Shown piece after piece: positions 17,872-26,347 of a stretch of 64,000 nucleotides of DNA. Source of the DNA: an uncultured Ruegeria sp. Lineage in GTDB: Bacteria; Pseudomonadota; Alphaproteobacteria; Rhodobacterales; Rhodobacteraceae. A program made the position numbers and the translations under genes. The stretch covers positions 62,001 to 126,000 of the forward strand of contig NZ_CANMQQ010000009.1 of the NCBI RefSeq assembly GCF_947500045.1, given 5' to 3'. Below the pieces are notes generated by a model. The model ran no database searches. It saw only the letters and a program-made list of their open reading frames with translations, and was not told the origin of the DNA. Position 1 is the first letter of the stretch. Every line of letters begins with the position of its first letter.

Positions 17872-20800
17872 ATGAATAGTGGGTTCCATGAGATTCTAGG
17901 TTACTGGCGCGCGTCGTTGGCGGATGGTGCATTGGGGCGGGGTCGCTTCAGGCAGCGGGATCGGAAGGATTTCATCGAACTGTCGAAAGACACGCTGCGC
18001 GATGGAGTGCTGCCTAAGAACCAGGTTCGCAATGTTTTTGAAGGACAGAAGCCGGATACCAAGGTAGTAGACGTACAAATCTGGCCGATGGTCATGGCTC
18101 GGAGAACTTCCCACGGTGCGACTATATCCAATGGTTCTCCAGAAATCGTCGCACCTGTAGTTACAGAGGCGACCGTCGATAGAGACGGTAACATTCGCCC
18201 ATCCCGAAACGTCATTGCGAGAGACGTGCTGAAGCCACTCCCCAACGATGTTTTTTCGCTCGGCAAGGTTGAGGATTTCGATACCTTTCTTTCAGCGTCG
18301 CCCTTCTCGCCAGACGAAAACTCCCCTGTTTGGGACCAATACTTAAAACACTGTCGTGCAATGCTCGATGCCGTTTCTCCCGGGTGGCCATCTGACGATG
18401 ACAATTATCTCTCTGCCGGCGTGGGATTTATGGAGGTTTCCGGTGAGGCTGCCGCAGCTATTGCGCAAGTTATCAGCCTCTATGACACGCTGCTTGGTGA
18501 AAAACACAAAGCGCCGCTGTTAGAAAATCTGGCCGGATCGCCCTCAACCAAAAAGGAGCTTTCTCCTCAGACGGAAGCGAACTTCATAAATCGACTGGGA
18601 CATGCCAGCGATGAATTTCCGCTCGCAGATCATCAACGTCAGGTTCTTTCATATCTCTCAACCGGAAAACCCAGCGATGTGCTTGCTGTCAACGGGCCTC
18701 CTGGAACAGGCAAGACGACAATGCTCCTGTCGGCCATTGCAGATGCGTGGGTTCGCGCAGCGCTGGAAGAAAGTGCTCCACCGGTCATCGTCGCGGCGTC
18801 CACCAATAACCAGGCTGTAACAAACATTATCGGCGCGTTCGGCAAGGACTTCTCCGAAGGCGAAGGCCCATTCGCGGGTCGTTGGTTGCCTGGCCTCAAA
18901 AGCTACGGGTTGTTTCTTCCAGCAAAATCAAAAGAGGCCGAGGCTGCTCGCCGGTATCAAACTGAGCGGTACTTCAATGAACTAGAAAGCCATGACTATG
19001 TTCCCCGCGCCAGAGACGCTTTTCTGGAGGCAGGGAAATCTGCATTTCCGGGCCTTGAAAATCCAGATGTGAAAGAGATCGTATCTTCCTTACACAAGCG
19101 GATTGCTGAAGAGGTTGCAAAACTGTCCGATGCGGACAAGTCACGGAAATGGGTTGAGGAGGCAACATCGAAAGTTGTTAACCTATTGGGCGACGATGCC
19201 GAGGCAACACTGCTGCAGGTGGAAAAAGCAATGCAGGATGGCGCAGCAGAACTTGAGCGCCACAAGACTTGGGAATCCGGGTGGACCAAACATCAGGCTG
19301 ATGAATCTGTCTTTTTAGTAATGTTCAACTTTCTTCCATCTGTGGCTCAAAAAAGAGTGATGAAAGGGCGTGTCTCCCTGGAAACCATCGGCTGCACGCT
19401 GGATTTCTCCGATGTCAGTTCGGTTGAAAGTTTGGGGAATAGCCTGCGAAATGCGGTTCGAATTGCACAGGAGGCTGCTAAAACCACCAAGTCCAGATAT
19501 GAGGCAGCACGGTCAGCGTTAGAAAATCTGAATCAGGCGAAGAGAGCATGGGCGCGCGCAACGGAAAATCTTGGTGCGTCGGCCGTTCCAGCAACTGATG
19601 CATTGGACGTCGATAGATTTGCCGATTGCCACGCCCGTTTTCTTCTTTTCCGATTGGCTTGCCACTATTGGGAGGGGCGGTGGCTTCTGGAAATGGAAGA
19701 TAGCTTAGACGATATCGTGGCGTCGCATCGGAAAACCGGGCGGAAAACAATCGAACCACGCTGGCACCGTCGTATGATGCTGACACCCTGTGCTGTTTCC
19801 ACGTTTGCGAGCTTGCCAGGCAAAATGAGCTTTGGTCTGAAGTCTGGCGGTGAATGGGGCACAGGCTATTTGTTCGACTTCATCGACTTGCTGATTGTTG
19901 ACGAAGCCGGGCAAGTCTTGCCGGAGGTTGCGGCGCCCTCGTTTGCATTAGCGAAGTGCGCCTTGGTCATTGGGGACACCCAGCAGATTGAACCAATCTC
20001 ATCTGTGTCTAAAGCAGTCGATATTGGCAATCTGCAAAGTGCCGGTTTTCTAAAAGAGACCTATGCCGAGGCCGATTTGGCGACACTGTCAGATACGGGC
20101 ATGCGTAGTGTTGACGGTAGTGTAATGCGCCTCGCCCAGCAAGCGTGCGTCTATGAGCCCTACCCGGAATTAGAGCGAGGGCTTTACCTGTTCGAGCATC
20201 GGCGTTGCTTTGACGAAATCATCAATTTCAGCAACAAACTCTGCTACAAAGGATCGCTCAAACCGATGCGAGGCTGTGCTCCCGAGGGTCGCGCTGTACC
20301 GTCGATGGGGTACCTACATATTGATGGTATGGCTTTAAGCTTCGGCGGCAGCCGCGCAAACGCGACTGAGGCTGCAACAATTGCAGACTGGCTCGCAGAA
20401 AATCGGCAGGATCTTGAAGGCCAATACAACAAAAAACTGGAAGACATAGTCGGTGTCGTCACGCCCTTCGGGCGGCAGGTGCAAGAAATCAAACGCGCTT
20501 GTGCCGAACGAGGCATTGACGCGAAAATGACCGTTGGCACGGTTCACTCGCTTCAAGGGGCTGAGCGACCAGTCATCCTGTTCTCACCGGTCTATTCCAA
20601 ACATGCCGACGGGCATTTCATCGACATGTCACCAAGTATGCTGAATGTGACCGTATCACGTGCAAAAGACAGCTTCCTTGTCTTCGGTGACATGGATGTA
20701 TTTTCGTCGGCTGCGAAGGGTACGCCCAGATCGGTCTTGGCTGAATGTCTGTTCTCTCAGAGCGATGGCGTGCTTGAGTTTACTGCGCAGCCGCGCTCCG

Positions 20801-21288
20801 ATCTTCAGGATTCAAGTCACCCGCTTTCGACATTGAGAGACGCAGAAGAACACGATCGGTTCTTGAAAAATGCCCTGTCCACAGCCCGTGAAATGACCAT
20901 CGTCAGCCCGTGGATCATTGCCTCAACAATGAAACGTGCTGGGTTACTGGATGCTTTCCAAGGTGCGGTGGCGCGGGGTGCAGAAATCGATGTCATCGCA
21001 GATCCTCTGTTGAACCAGTTGAAGTACGATGATGGCGTAACACAGCTAGAAGCAGCAACATCTGCACTGCAAGATGTAGGTGTACGAGTCCACGAAGTGC
21101 GTCAGCTGCACAGCAAGATTGTCATAGTGGATGCCAATCGGCTTTGCATCGGCTCCTACAATTGGCTGAGCGCTGACCGGAAGGGCCGATATGCGCGCCA
21201 CGAAACGTCGATCGTGTACAATGGTTCGCACCTTCAAAGCGAGATTGAGGTCATCAAGCAAAGCCTAGGTGCTCGCGAAAAGCGCTGA
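17872..21288 (+). CDS. SF1 (UPF1-like) helicase fused to a PLD-family nuclease; candidate type II Mokosh defence protein
   Basis: 1138 residues from ATG 17872. An N-terminal region of about 260 residues has no domain I recognise. The SF1 helicase follows: a Q-motif-like FPLADHQRQVL, Walker A GPPGTGKTT (275-283), Walker B IVDEAGQ (Asp677), GDTQQIEPIS, LFEHRRCF, TVHSLQGAE and NVTVSRAKD (from 925). About 400 residues separate Walker A and B, as in COG1112-type helicases. After about 990 comes a phospholipase-D-like domain with one HKD motif, HSKIVIVD (His1080) and GSYNWLSA. Helicase plus C-terminal PLD in one chain is the described plan of Mokosh type II (MkoC). It stands alone next to tRNA-Lys in AT-richer DNA. 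Other COG1112-PLD proteins remain possible. Confidence 0.85.
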   Translation: MNSGFHEILGYWRASLADGALGRGRFRQRDRKDFIELSKDTLRDGVLPKNQVRNVFEGQKPDTKVVDVQIWPMVMARRTSHGATISNGSPEIVAPVVTEATVDRDGNIRPSRNVIARDVLKPLPNDVFSLGKVEDFDTFLSASPFSPDENSPVWDQYLKHCRAMLDAVSPGWPSDDDNYLSAGVGFMEVSGEAAAAIAQVISLYDTLLGEKHKAPLLENLAGSPSTKKELSPQTEANFINRLGHASDEFPLADHQRQVLSYLSTGKPSDVLAVNGPPGTGKTTMLLSAIADAWVRAALEESAPPVIVAASTNNQAVTNIIGAFGKDFSEGEGPFAGRWLPGLKSYGLFLPAKSKEAEAARRYQTERYFNELESHDYVPRARDAFLEAGKSAFPGLENPDVKEIVSSLHKRIAEEVAKLSDADKSRKWVEEATSKVVNLLGDDAEATLLQVEKAMQDGAAELERHKTWESGWTKHQADESVFLVMFNFLPSVAQKRVMKGRVSLETIGCTLDFSDVSSVESLGNSLRNAVRIAQEAAKTTKSRYEAARSALENLNQAKRAWARATENLGASAVPATDALDVDRFADCHARFLLFRLACHYWEGRWLLEMEDSLDDIVASHRKTGRKTIEPRWHRRMMLTPCAVSTFASLPGKMSFGLKSGGEWGTGYLFDFIDLLIVDEAGQVLPEVAAPSFALAKCALVIGDTQQIEPISSVSKAVDIGNLQSAGFLKETYAEADLATLSDTGMRSVDGSVMRLAQQACVYEPYPELERGLYLFEHRRCFDEIINFSNKLCYKGSLKPMRGCAPEGRAVPSMGYLHIDGMALSFGGSRANATEAATIADWLAENRQDLEGQYNKKLEDIVGVVTPFGRQVQEIKRACAERGIDAKMTVGTVHSLQGAERPVILFSPVYSKHADGHFIDMSPSMLNVTVSRAKDSFLVFGDMDVFSSAAKGTPRSVLAECLFSQSDGVLEFTAQPRSDLQDSSHPLSTLRDAEEHDRFLKNALSTAREMTIVSPWIIASTMKRAGLLDAFQGAVARGAEIDVIADPLLNQLKYDDGVTQLEAATSALQDVGVRVHEVRQLHSKIVIVDANRLCIGSYNWLSADRKGRYARHETSIVYNGSHLQSEIEVIKQSLGAREKR

Positions 21289-21315
21289 CAGTCCCACGAA
21301 ATCACTCTTTTTACT

Positions 21316-21340
21316 CACCCTGCCGTGCGCTGGCAGGGTG
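21316..21340 (+). terminator. Stem-loop after the helicase-PLD gene
   Basis: A perfect 9-bp stem CACCCTGCC/GGCAGGGTG with a 7-nt loop, followed by GTTTCAC. It starts 27 nt after the stop and is a plausible terminator, indicating a single-gene transcription unit. Confidence 0.7.
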
Positions 21341-22076
21341 GTTTCACGCTTTCTGTGATCTTAGCGGATTGATCTGGGAAAGCGACATACTTTCTGTCGA
21401 AAAGCGTCAGTCTTTTGTCGACGTCTTGAGGTTAACCTTATGTAATATAAAGGTACTTTTAAGATTCAGGTGCCAAACTCCGTATCATCTTACACCAAAT
21501 ATAAAATCAATACCTTACACCAAACAGGTGCGAAGTATCGCATCGTGCTAACGCTCTAACTTTAATCTCTGGGGGACATATGGGAGACACAAAGTGTGTT
21601 AGTGGTACTTTGTCGCTTTTCAGTCGCTCCACTCCACATCATCAGTTCAAGCGTTCCACCGGCAAGAAAAGGTCCAATAAGTTCCCTCGAACAGCGGCTT
21701 GTATGCTTGGCCGTGCTGGTGCGATTTCTTCTGGGAATCGCGAAGCTGCAATCACGCCGATATATCGCAATGCCGCAGGATTATTGGTTCGTCATCAAGG
21801 AATGGTTGAAGCGTTACGAAGTACCTGCGCCGCTAAATCTGCCTGTGTAGCCTGAGCAAACGAGGGCTATTGCTTGTTTCATAGGGGCCTGAAGGGGCGA
21901 TCGAAGGAGTCTAGGCTAGCCCTCACAAAGGGATACACGGAGCTGTCAGTGTAATTGGCTCGGTAACTCAAAGGTAACCAAAAAGGTTTGGCCGCGATAT
22001 TGGGGAGCCCCCTTACTTCTGTATGGACTGCTCAAGGGCGGCGGGGCACGTTCGAAATGGCGATGACGTATTGTCA
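21341..22076. other. AT-rich gene-poor stretch
   Basis: About 735 bp. An 11-nt direct repeat CTTACACCAAA occurs at 21489-21499 and 21514-21524. A short frame at 21580-21855 (91 residues) has a fair GGGGGA ribosome site. An overlapping frame in another register (21596-21850) is equally long. Neither resembles a family I know, and composition does not favour either. I see no convincing gene. Confidence 0.4.
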
Positions 22077-22577
22077 TCAGTTGGCTGGATGGCTCCGTTT
22101 TTTCGCTTCTTTGAGGGCCGTCGAGATACCACGTGGAGAAAACGTGAAGCTGCGCCGCAGTGTTGGAGAGCCCGCGAAGAAATAGGATACCTCCACCTCT
22201 TCCCCTTTGTTGTACGCATTTAACATCTTCTGAGACAGCCCCATGTTAACTTGGCAATGTGTAGGGGCGCAAAACTGGAGATTATATTTTAGACTAGGTT
22301 GCCCATCAATCGATACAGTTACACCTTTCCCTAGATCCAAAGTTGTCTGCAATTGCAATGCCAGTCCGGCAACTGCTCCTTCTTGGTCCGCTGGAAAACC
22401 AACTATGTTCGCAATGTTCGTACCCTGATAATTGATATTTTGACTTGCCACACATTTAGACGTTTGCCTTTCGCAAAGAATGCTCCAATCAGCAACTCTG
22501 GCAACCTTCTTAGGTTTTGCCTCGGCGGGCCCAATGGCAGCAAAGCAGACAGCGGCAATCAAAAAGGTCTGATACAT
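22077..22577 (-). CDS. IalB-family (invasion-associated locus B) periplasmic protein
   Basis: 166 residues from ATG 22577, where a Sec signal peptide begins (YQTFLIAAVCFAAIGPAEA). A longer frame up to 22742 adds a non-coding-looking stretch. The mature part has the IalB pattern: an early W-x3-C with the next Cys seven residues on (WSILCERQTSKC), a second Cys pair in FCAPTHCQV, and the late GSPTLRRSFTFSPRG. IalB proteins were named for Bartonella invasion but are common in free-living alphaproteobacteria; function unclear. The ribosome site is weak, and it lies in the accessory region. Confidence 0.75.
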   Translation of the reverse strand: MYQTFLIAAVCFAAIGPAEAKPKKVARVADWSILCERQTSKCVASQNINYQGTNIANIVGFPADQEGAVAGLALQLQTTLDLGKGVTVSIDGQPSLKYNLQFCAPTHCQVNMGLSQKMLNAYNKGEEVEVSYFFAGSPTLRRSFTFSPRGISTALKEAKKRSHPAN

Positions 22578-22990
22578 AATTAACTTTCGTTGAGACAACT
22601 GAATTTTTCCATGTTTCGTATCAAGTATCTCATGGCTGGGCCAGAGCTGACGGGACAGTATGGGCAGCGCTGAATTGTTCGATACAAAAAGTAACAAAAT
22701 CACAGGCGCGTGGGCAGATTTTGCATCATCCACACCCTTCAATCAGCTTTTTAACTCACGAGCCGCACTTACATGCCTACCAATAGCGTTCCTCAAGAGT
22801 TAGGATGCGCGACTTCGCATCTCGTGCTTGTTCGCTTGGTTCGCTTTGCTAGGGCGGTGGCCGCCACCCGTACCGTGCATCCGTGAGAAAAACCCATTCC
22901 TATGTATCGAACTCCTCCAATTGGTCGGGATAACCTCTGAGACCCTTAATTTCAAAATCTTCAAACATTTCTCAAACGTGTCTGTCGTCA
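22578..22990. other. Gene-free accessory DNA
   Basis: About 410 bp without a supported gene. Reading frames are short and have no recognisable product. The stretch around 22800-22890 is richer in G+C than its flanks and may be a relic of an older insertion. Confidence 0.35.
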
Positions 22991-23302
22991 ACGGGATTAC
23001 AAAACTGGGCGGATGCGTTGGCAACACTTTCGGCCCTGCCGCAGGTTCATTGCAAACTCTCGGGCCTTGGAATGTTTGATCACGACTGGACCGCTGAAAG
23101 CGTCTCGCCCATCATTTCAACCTGCTTATCGCAGTTTGGCGCCGATCGCTGCATGTTCGGATCGAATTTTCCGGTCGATAGTCTGACTTCAACTTACGAA
23201 GAAGTTGTATCCCGATACCAATACCTCCTCCCGGCTTCGTATCATGACGACGTGTTCCAGAATACGTCGAAACGATTCTATCATATTGAGAATAAAAACT
23301 AA
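22991..23302 (+). pseudogene. Remnant of an amidohydrolase (amidohydrolase_2 family), C-terminal part only
   Basis: The frame from about 22991 to the stop at 23302 reads like the C-terminal third of a TIM-barrel amidohydrolase: NWADALATLSALPQVHCKLSG, then GLGMFDHDW and RCMFGSNFPVDSL (the conserved late-strand Asp), and a final RFYHI. Upstream sequence does not continue the family and no start with a ribosome site is evident. It is therefore a truncated relic of a catabolic gene. Confidence 0.65.
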
Positions 23303-23352
23303 TCTTTGCAAACTATCTGAGAACTTGGGTTGTCAGAATATTGGATGTTATG

Positions 23353-23577
23353 TCAGCGACCGACACCATACATCGGATTTGAATTTTGCAGAGGGGTTGG
23401 TGAGGGGGTAATGACCAACCCCTCTGCAAGGGGGATATTCGGATCGGCGAAACGATCCGTTGAAAGCAGACTATTCCAAGCCATCCGCCCCGTATATTGG
23501 GGGTTCCCCGTAGTAGGAAAAATTAATCTTCCAGACACATTCCGGACATCTGGTGCCGATACCAAGCAAACACGGCG
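23353..23577 (-). pseudogene. Possible remnant of an FAD-dependent monooxygenase
   Basis: A minus-strand frame without a plausible start contains LVSAPDVRNVSGRLIF followed by NPQYTGRMAWNSLLSTDRF. This resembles the middle of salicylate-hydroxylase-like flavoproteins, where a GADGxxSxVR-type segment is followed by a YTGxxAWR-x-LxxxDR segment. Key glycines are lost and flanking parts are absent. The match is by eye and short, so it is tentative. A 15-bp hairpin overlaps its 3' part. Confidence 0.3.
23387..23428. repeat. Large perfect stem-loop in accessory DNA
   Basis: TGCAGAGGGGTTGGT and its exact complement ACCAACCCCTCTGCA form a 15-bp stem around a 12-nt loop. No T-run follows on either strand, so it is not a classical terminator. 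A second, 7-bp hairpin CGGATCG/CGATCCG follows at about 23440-23459. Confidence 0.6.
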
Positions 23578-23659
23578 CGCCTAGAAGACGTCTGATGATT
23601 TCTTGAGGGGGTACGAGTTCGGCGCGTCGTACCTTGATCCTGTTAGCCAGCCCAACACA

Positions 23660-24649
23660 TCAGGCGAGGCTGACAACTGTTCCCTGTTTCAGCGAAGTAT
23701 CTGCCGCGTCTGCCAGAATCTGTGCGCGCAATCCGTCGATGATTCCAGGCGAAAGGGGCTCAGACCCGCTCATCGCTGTGATGAAATGAGCCATCTCGGC
23801 GCGATAGGCGCTCTCATAGCGCTCCAGGAAGAAATGCTGGGCCGGGGCTTTGCGGAATCCCAGCGGGGTCGCAATTTCGACCGTATTTTCCAACATGTTT
23901 TCCGCGCGCAACAGACCTTTCTCACCATGCACCTCGATGCGTTGGTCATAGCCATAGCTGGCGCGACGCGAATTTGAGATCTGGCAAATCTTGCCGCTGG
24001 CTGTGGTCAGGGTAACGGCAGCTGTATCGACATCTCCGGCTTTGCCAATCTCGGGATCGACGAGCGATGACCCGACGGCATATACGCTGACCGGTTCTTC
24101 GCCCAGCAGGAAGCGAGCCATGTCGAGATCGTGGATCATCATATCGCGGAACAACCCGCCGGAACTTTTGATGTAGCTGATCGGTGGTGGTGAGGGGTCG
24201 CGGGACAGGATGGTGACGATCTCGACGTTTCCGATTTCGCCGTTGGTTATGCGGGATTGGATATTAGCAAAACTTGGGTCAAAGCGGCGGTTGAAGGCGG
24301 TCATAAAGGGCACGCCTGTGGCCTCGACCACTTTGATACAGTCGCGGATACGGTCGGCAGACATATCGACCGGTTTTTCGCAGAAGATCGCTTTGCCTGC
24401 GTTCGCAGCTTGGTGAATCAGGTCGTAATGGGTGTCGGTCGGGGTTCCGATGACCACCGCATCGACATCCGTGCTTTCGATCAGGTCTTCCGCCGGCAGC
24501 ACGTTTGCGCCGGTTTTGTCAGCCAGTGTCTGGGCGGGTTCGGCAAATGCGTCGGCCACAGCCGTGACCCGCGCGCCGTCAATCTGCCCGATCGAGCGCG
24601 CATGCACCTGCCCGATACGCCCGCAACCAAGAAGCCCGATATTCAGCAT
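23660..24649 (-). CDS. iolG: Inositol 2-dehydrogenase (Gfo/Idh/MocA family)
   Basis: NAD-dependent oxidation of myo-inositol to 2-keto-myo-inositol, the first catabolic step. It has 329 residues: a Rossmann fold at the N-terminus (GLLGCGRIGQVHA), catalytic Lys in CEKPVDM, and the Asp/His pair in MMIHDLDMARFLLGEEP, typical of IolG. It is the last gene of the minus-strand iol operon. Its ATG comes one base after the stop of the aldolase gene. Downstream is the decayed accessory region. Confidence 0.93.
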   Translation of the reverse strand: MLNIGLLGCGRIGQVHARSIGQIDGARVTAVADAFAEPAQTLADKTGANVLPAEDLIESTDVDAVVIGTPTDTHYDLIHQAANAGKAIFCEKPVDMSADRIRDCIKVVEATGVPFMTAFNRRFDPSFANIQSRITNGEIGNVEIVTILSRDPSPPPISYIKSSGGLFRDMMIHDLDMARFLLGEEPVSVYAVGSSLVDPEIGKAGDVDTAAVTLTTASGKICQISNSRRASYGYDQRIEVHGEKGLLRAENMLENTVEIATPLGFRKAPAQHFFLERYESAYRAEMAHFITAMSGSEPLSPGIIDGLRAQILADAADTSLKQGTVVSLA

Positions 24650-24650
24650 G

Positions 24651-25481
24651 TCATGCCCCTTTGAATGCCTGCAGAACCCGGCGTGTCGCCTCGACCACCG
24701 GTTCGTGTGTCTCTTTCAGGATTTGAACGCGGTCGAACCTCTCTGGGTCGGTGTTCACGGCCTTGCGCAGGGCGTTCCCGAAGGCCATCCGCAGCTCGGT
24801 CCCGATGTTGAACTTGCAAACCTTAGACCCGCGCGCCAGCGCTGTGCGCTGCGCAACAGGGACGCCTGATCCACCGTGAATGACCAGTGGAACTTCGGTC
24901 ACGGCTTCGATGGCACGAATGCGGGCCTTGTCCAGACCGCCTTCTTTGTTCTGTTGCAAATGGACGTTGCCGACCGAGATTGCCATTGCGTCTACGCCAG
25001 TCTCACGGGCGAACCGTGCTGCCTCATCCGGGTCGGTCCCGTCTGAACCTTCACTGCCGGAATAGCCCACAAAGCCAATCTCTCCTTCACAGGAGACCCC
25101 GGCGGCATGTGCCCTCTCGGCGATCGCCGCGGTTTCTTCAATGTTCTGGGCCAATGGTTTGCGCGAGCCGTCGAACATAACTGAGGTGAAGCCACTATCG
25201 ATAGCGACGCAACACTCTTCATGGGTGTAGCCATGGTCCAGATGGGCGACGACAGGAACGCTGGCCCCTTCGGCCAGATGGCGGAACATCTTGCCCAGAA
25301 CCGGCAGCGGCGTGTGTTCGCGGCAGGATGGGCCGGCTTGCAGGATGATGGGTACACCTTCGGCCTCGGCAGCAGCCACATAAGCGCGCATATCCTCCCA
25401 GCCCAGCGTCACCAGTCCGGCCACGGCATAGCCGTTACGCAGCGCGGATTGCAGCACGTCCGATAATGTCACAAGGCTCAT
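24651..25481 (-). CDS. iolJ: Class II fructose-bisphosphate-type aldolase of inositol catabolism (IolJ-like)
   Basis: 276 residues of the zinc-dependent class II aldolase family. Metal-ligand segments are VVAHLDHGYTHEE and VIHGGSGVP, with the ISVGNVHL segment between them; phosphate-binding KFNIGTELR is conserved. In the iol operon the likely substrate is 2-deoxy-5-keto-gluconate-6-phosphate, split to malonate semialdehyde and dihydroxyacetone phosphate. Assignment rests on context, since tagatose/fructose-bisphosphate aldolases look alike. The start overlaps the iolB stop (ATGA). Confidence 0.85.
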   Translation of the reverse strand: MSLVTLSDVLQSALRNGYAVAGLVTLGWEDMRAYVAAAEAEGVPIILQAGPSCREHTPLPVLGKMFRHLAEGASVPVVAHLDHGYTHEECCVAIDSGFTSVMFDGSRKPLAQNIEETAAIAERAHAAGVSCEGEIGFVGYSGSEGSDGTDPDEAARFARETGVDAMAISVGNVHLQQNKEGGLDKARIRAIEAVTEVPLVIHGGSGVPVAQRTALARGSKVCKFNIGTELRMAFGNALRKAVNTDPERFDRVQILKETHEPVVEATRRVLQAFKGA

Positions 25482-26335
25482 TTGAACTTGGCCACCATGT
25501 CCATGATGCCCGGAATCGTATGCAGCTGGGCTGCATGGGTCGGTTGGAAATACTGCTTTAGCGAGCGCTGGCTGAGGCCACCGAGGATGGTGAAATAGTA
25601 CATCTCATACCCCGGCAGAACCGCACAGGGGTGATAACCCTTGTCGATCATGATCGTTGAGCCATCCATGATGTGATAGGCGTCGCCCGGCTTGTTATCT
25701 TCACGCTGTAACATCTGGATGCCCGAGCCAAAGTTGGGCCGGAAGCGGAAATTATAGGTCTCGTCATGGCGGGTCTCGATCATCCCGCCTTCGTCGTCTG
25801 GGCGGTCGGTGTCATGTTTGTGACTGGGGAAGCCGGACCATCCGCCCTGACCCACGGTATAAAGCTCTGACACCAGCAGGCGGCCCACCTTGTCGTGGTG
25901 GTTTGCGCCAAGGATATGTTTGATCTTGCGATGGGTCTTGGTGTCGTCAGAGCCATATTGCACCAGATCCAGCTCTGGCACGCGCACGTCAAAAGGTTCG
26001 AGCACACGGTCATATTTTGCCCCGGCAATGAAAGTCTCAGTCTCGTCTGTCACGCAGGTGATGCGGACGTTGGCGCCGACGGGTACATAGACGCCCTCGG
26101 GCTCGCCATCCCAAACGTCGATTGTGCGGTTGCCCAAATTGGAATACACCGCGCCGTCCACGTCGACATCGACGGTGCCGGTTGCAGGTACGATGCAGGT
26201 CTCATATCCGGGCACGGCGTATTCGAACACCTCACCCTTTTTCAGTTTGACGATATTGAAATAGTTCAGCGGCACCAGTTCACTGTCGGCATCGACAATG
26301 GCTTTGTTCTGGTTGTCATGGGGCGCAATATGCAT
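25478..26335 (-). CDS. iolB: 5-deoxy-glucuronate isomerase
   Basis: Isomerises 5-deoxy-glucuronate to 2-deoxy-5-keto-gluconate. It has 285 residues of a bicupin; family segments include GGWSGFPSHKHD, with metal-binding His, DETYNFRF, and GYHPCAVLPGYEMYYFTIL near the C-terminus. The ATG has AAGGAG 7 nt upstream. It lies between iolC and the aldolase gene in the minus-strand operon. Confidence 0.95.
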   Translation of the reverse strand: MHIAPHDNQNKAIVDADSELVPLNYFNIVKLKKGEVFEYAVPGYETCIVPATGTVDVDVDGAVYSNLGNRTIDVWDGEPEGVYVPVGANVRITCVTDETETFIAGAKYDRVLEPFDVRVPELDLVQYGSDDTKTHRKIKHILGANHHDKVGRLLVSELYTVGQGGWSGFPSHKHDTDRPDDEGGMIETRHDETYNFRFRPNFGSGIQMLQREDNKPGDAYHIMDGSTIMIDKGYHPCAVLPGYEMYYFTILGGLSQRSLKQYFQPTHAAQLHTIPGIMDMVAKFK

Positions 26336-26347
26336 CTGCGTCTCCTT

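Noticed and set aside
21489-21524. 11-nt direct repeat CTTACACCAAA with 25-nt period, considered as iterons or CRISPR
   Set aside because: Only two copies and no rep or cas gene nearby; likely chance in AT-rich DNA.
21580-21855. 91-residue frame with a GGGGGA ribosome site, and an overlapping 84-residue frame
   Set aside because: Two overlapping frames of similar length, no family resemblance and unusual composition; not enough to call a gene.
22800-23027. Minus-strand 75-residue frame between the IalB gene and the amidohydrolase remnant
   Set aside because: Overlaps the amidohydrolase remnant on the other strand, has low-complexity basic composition and no recognisable family.
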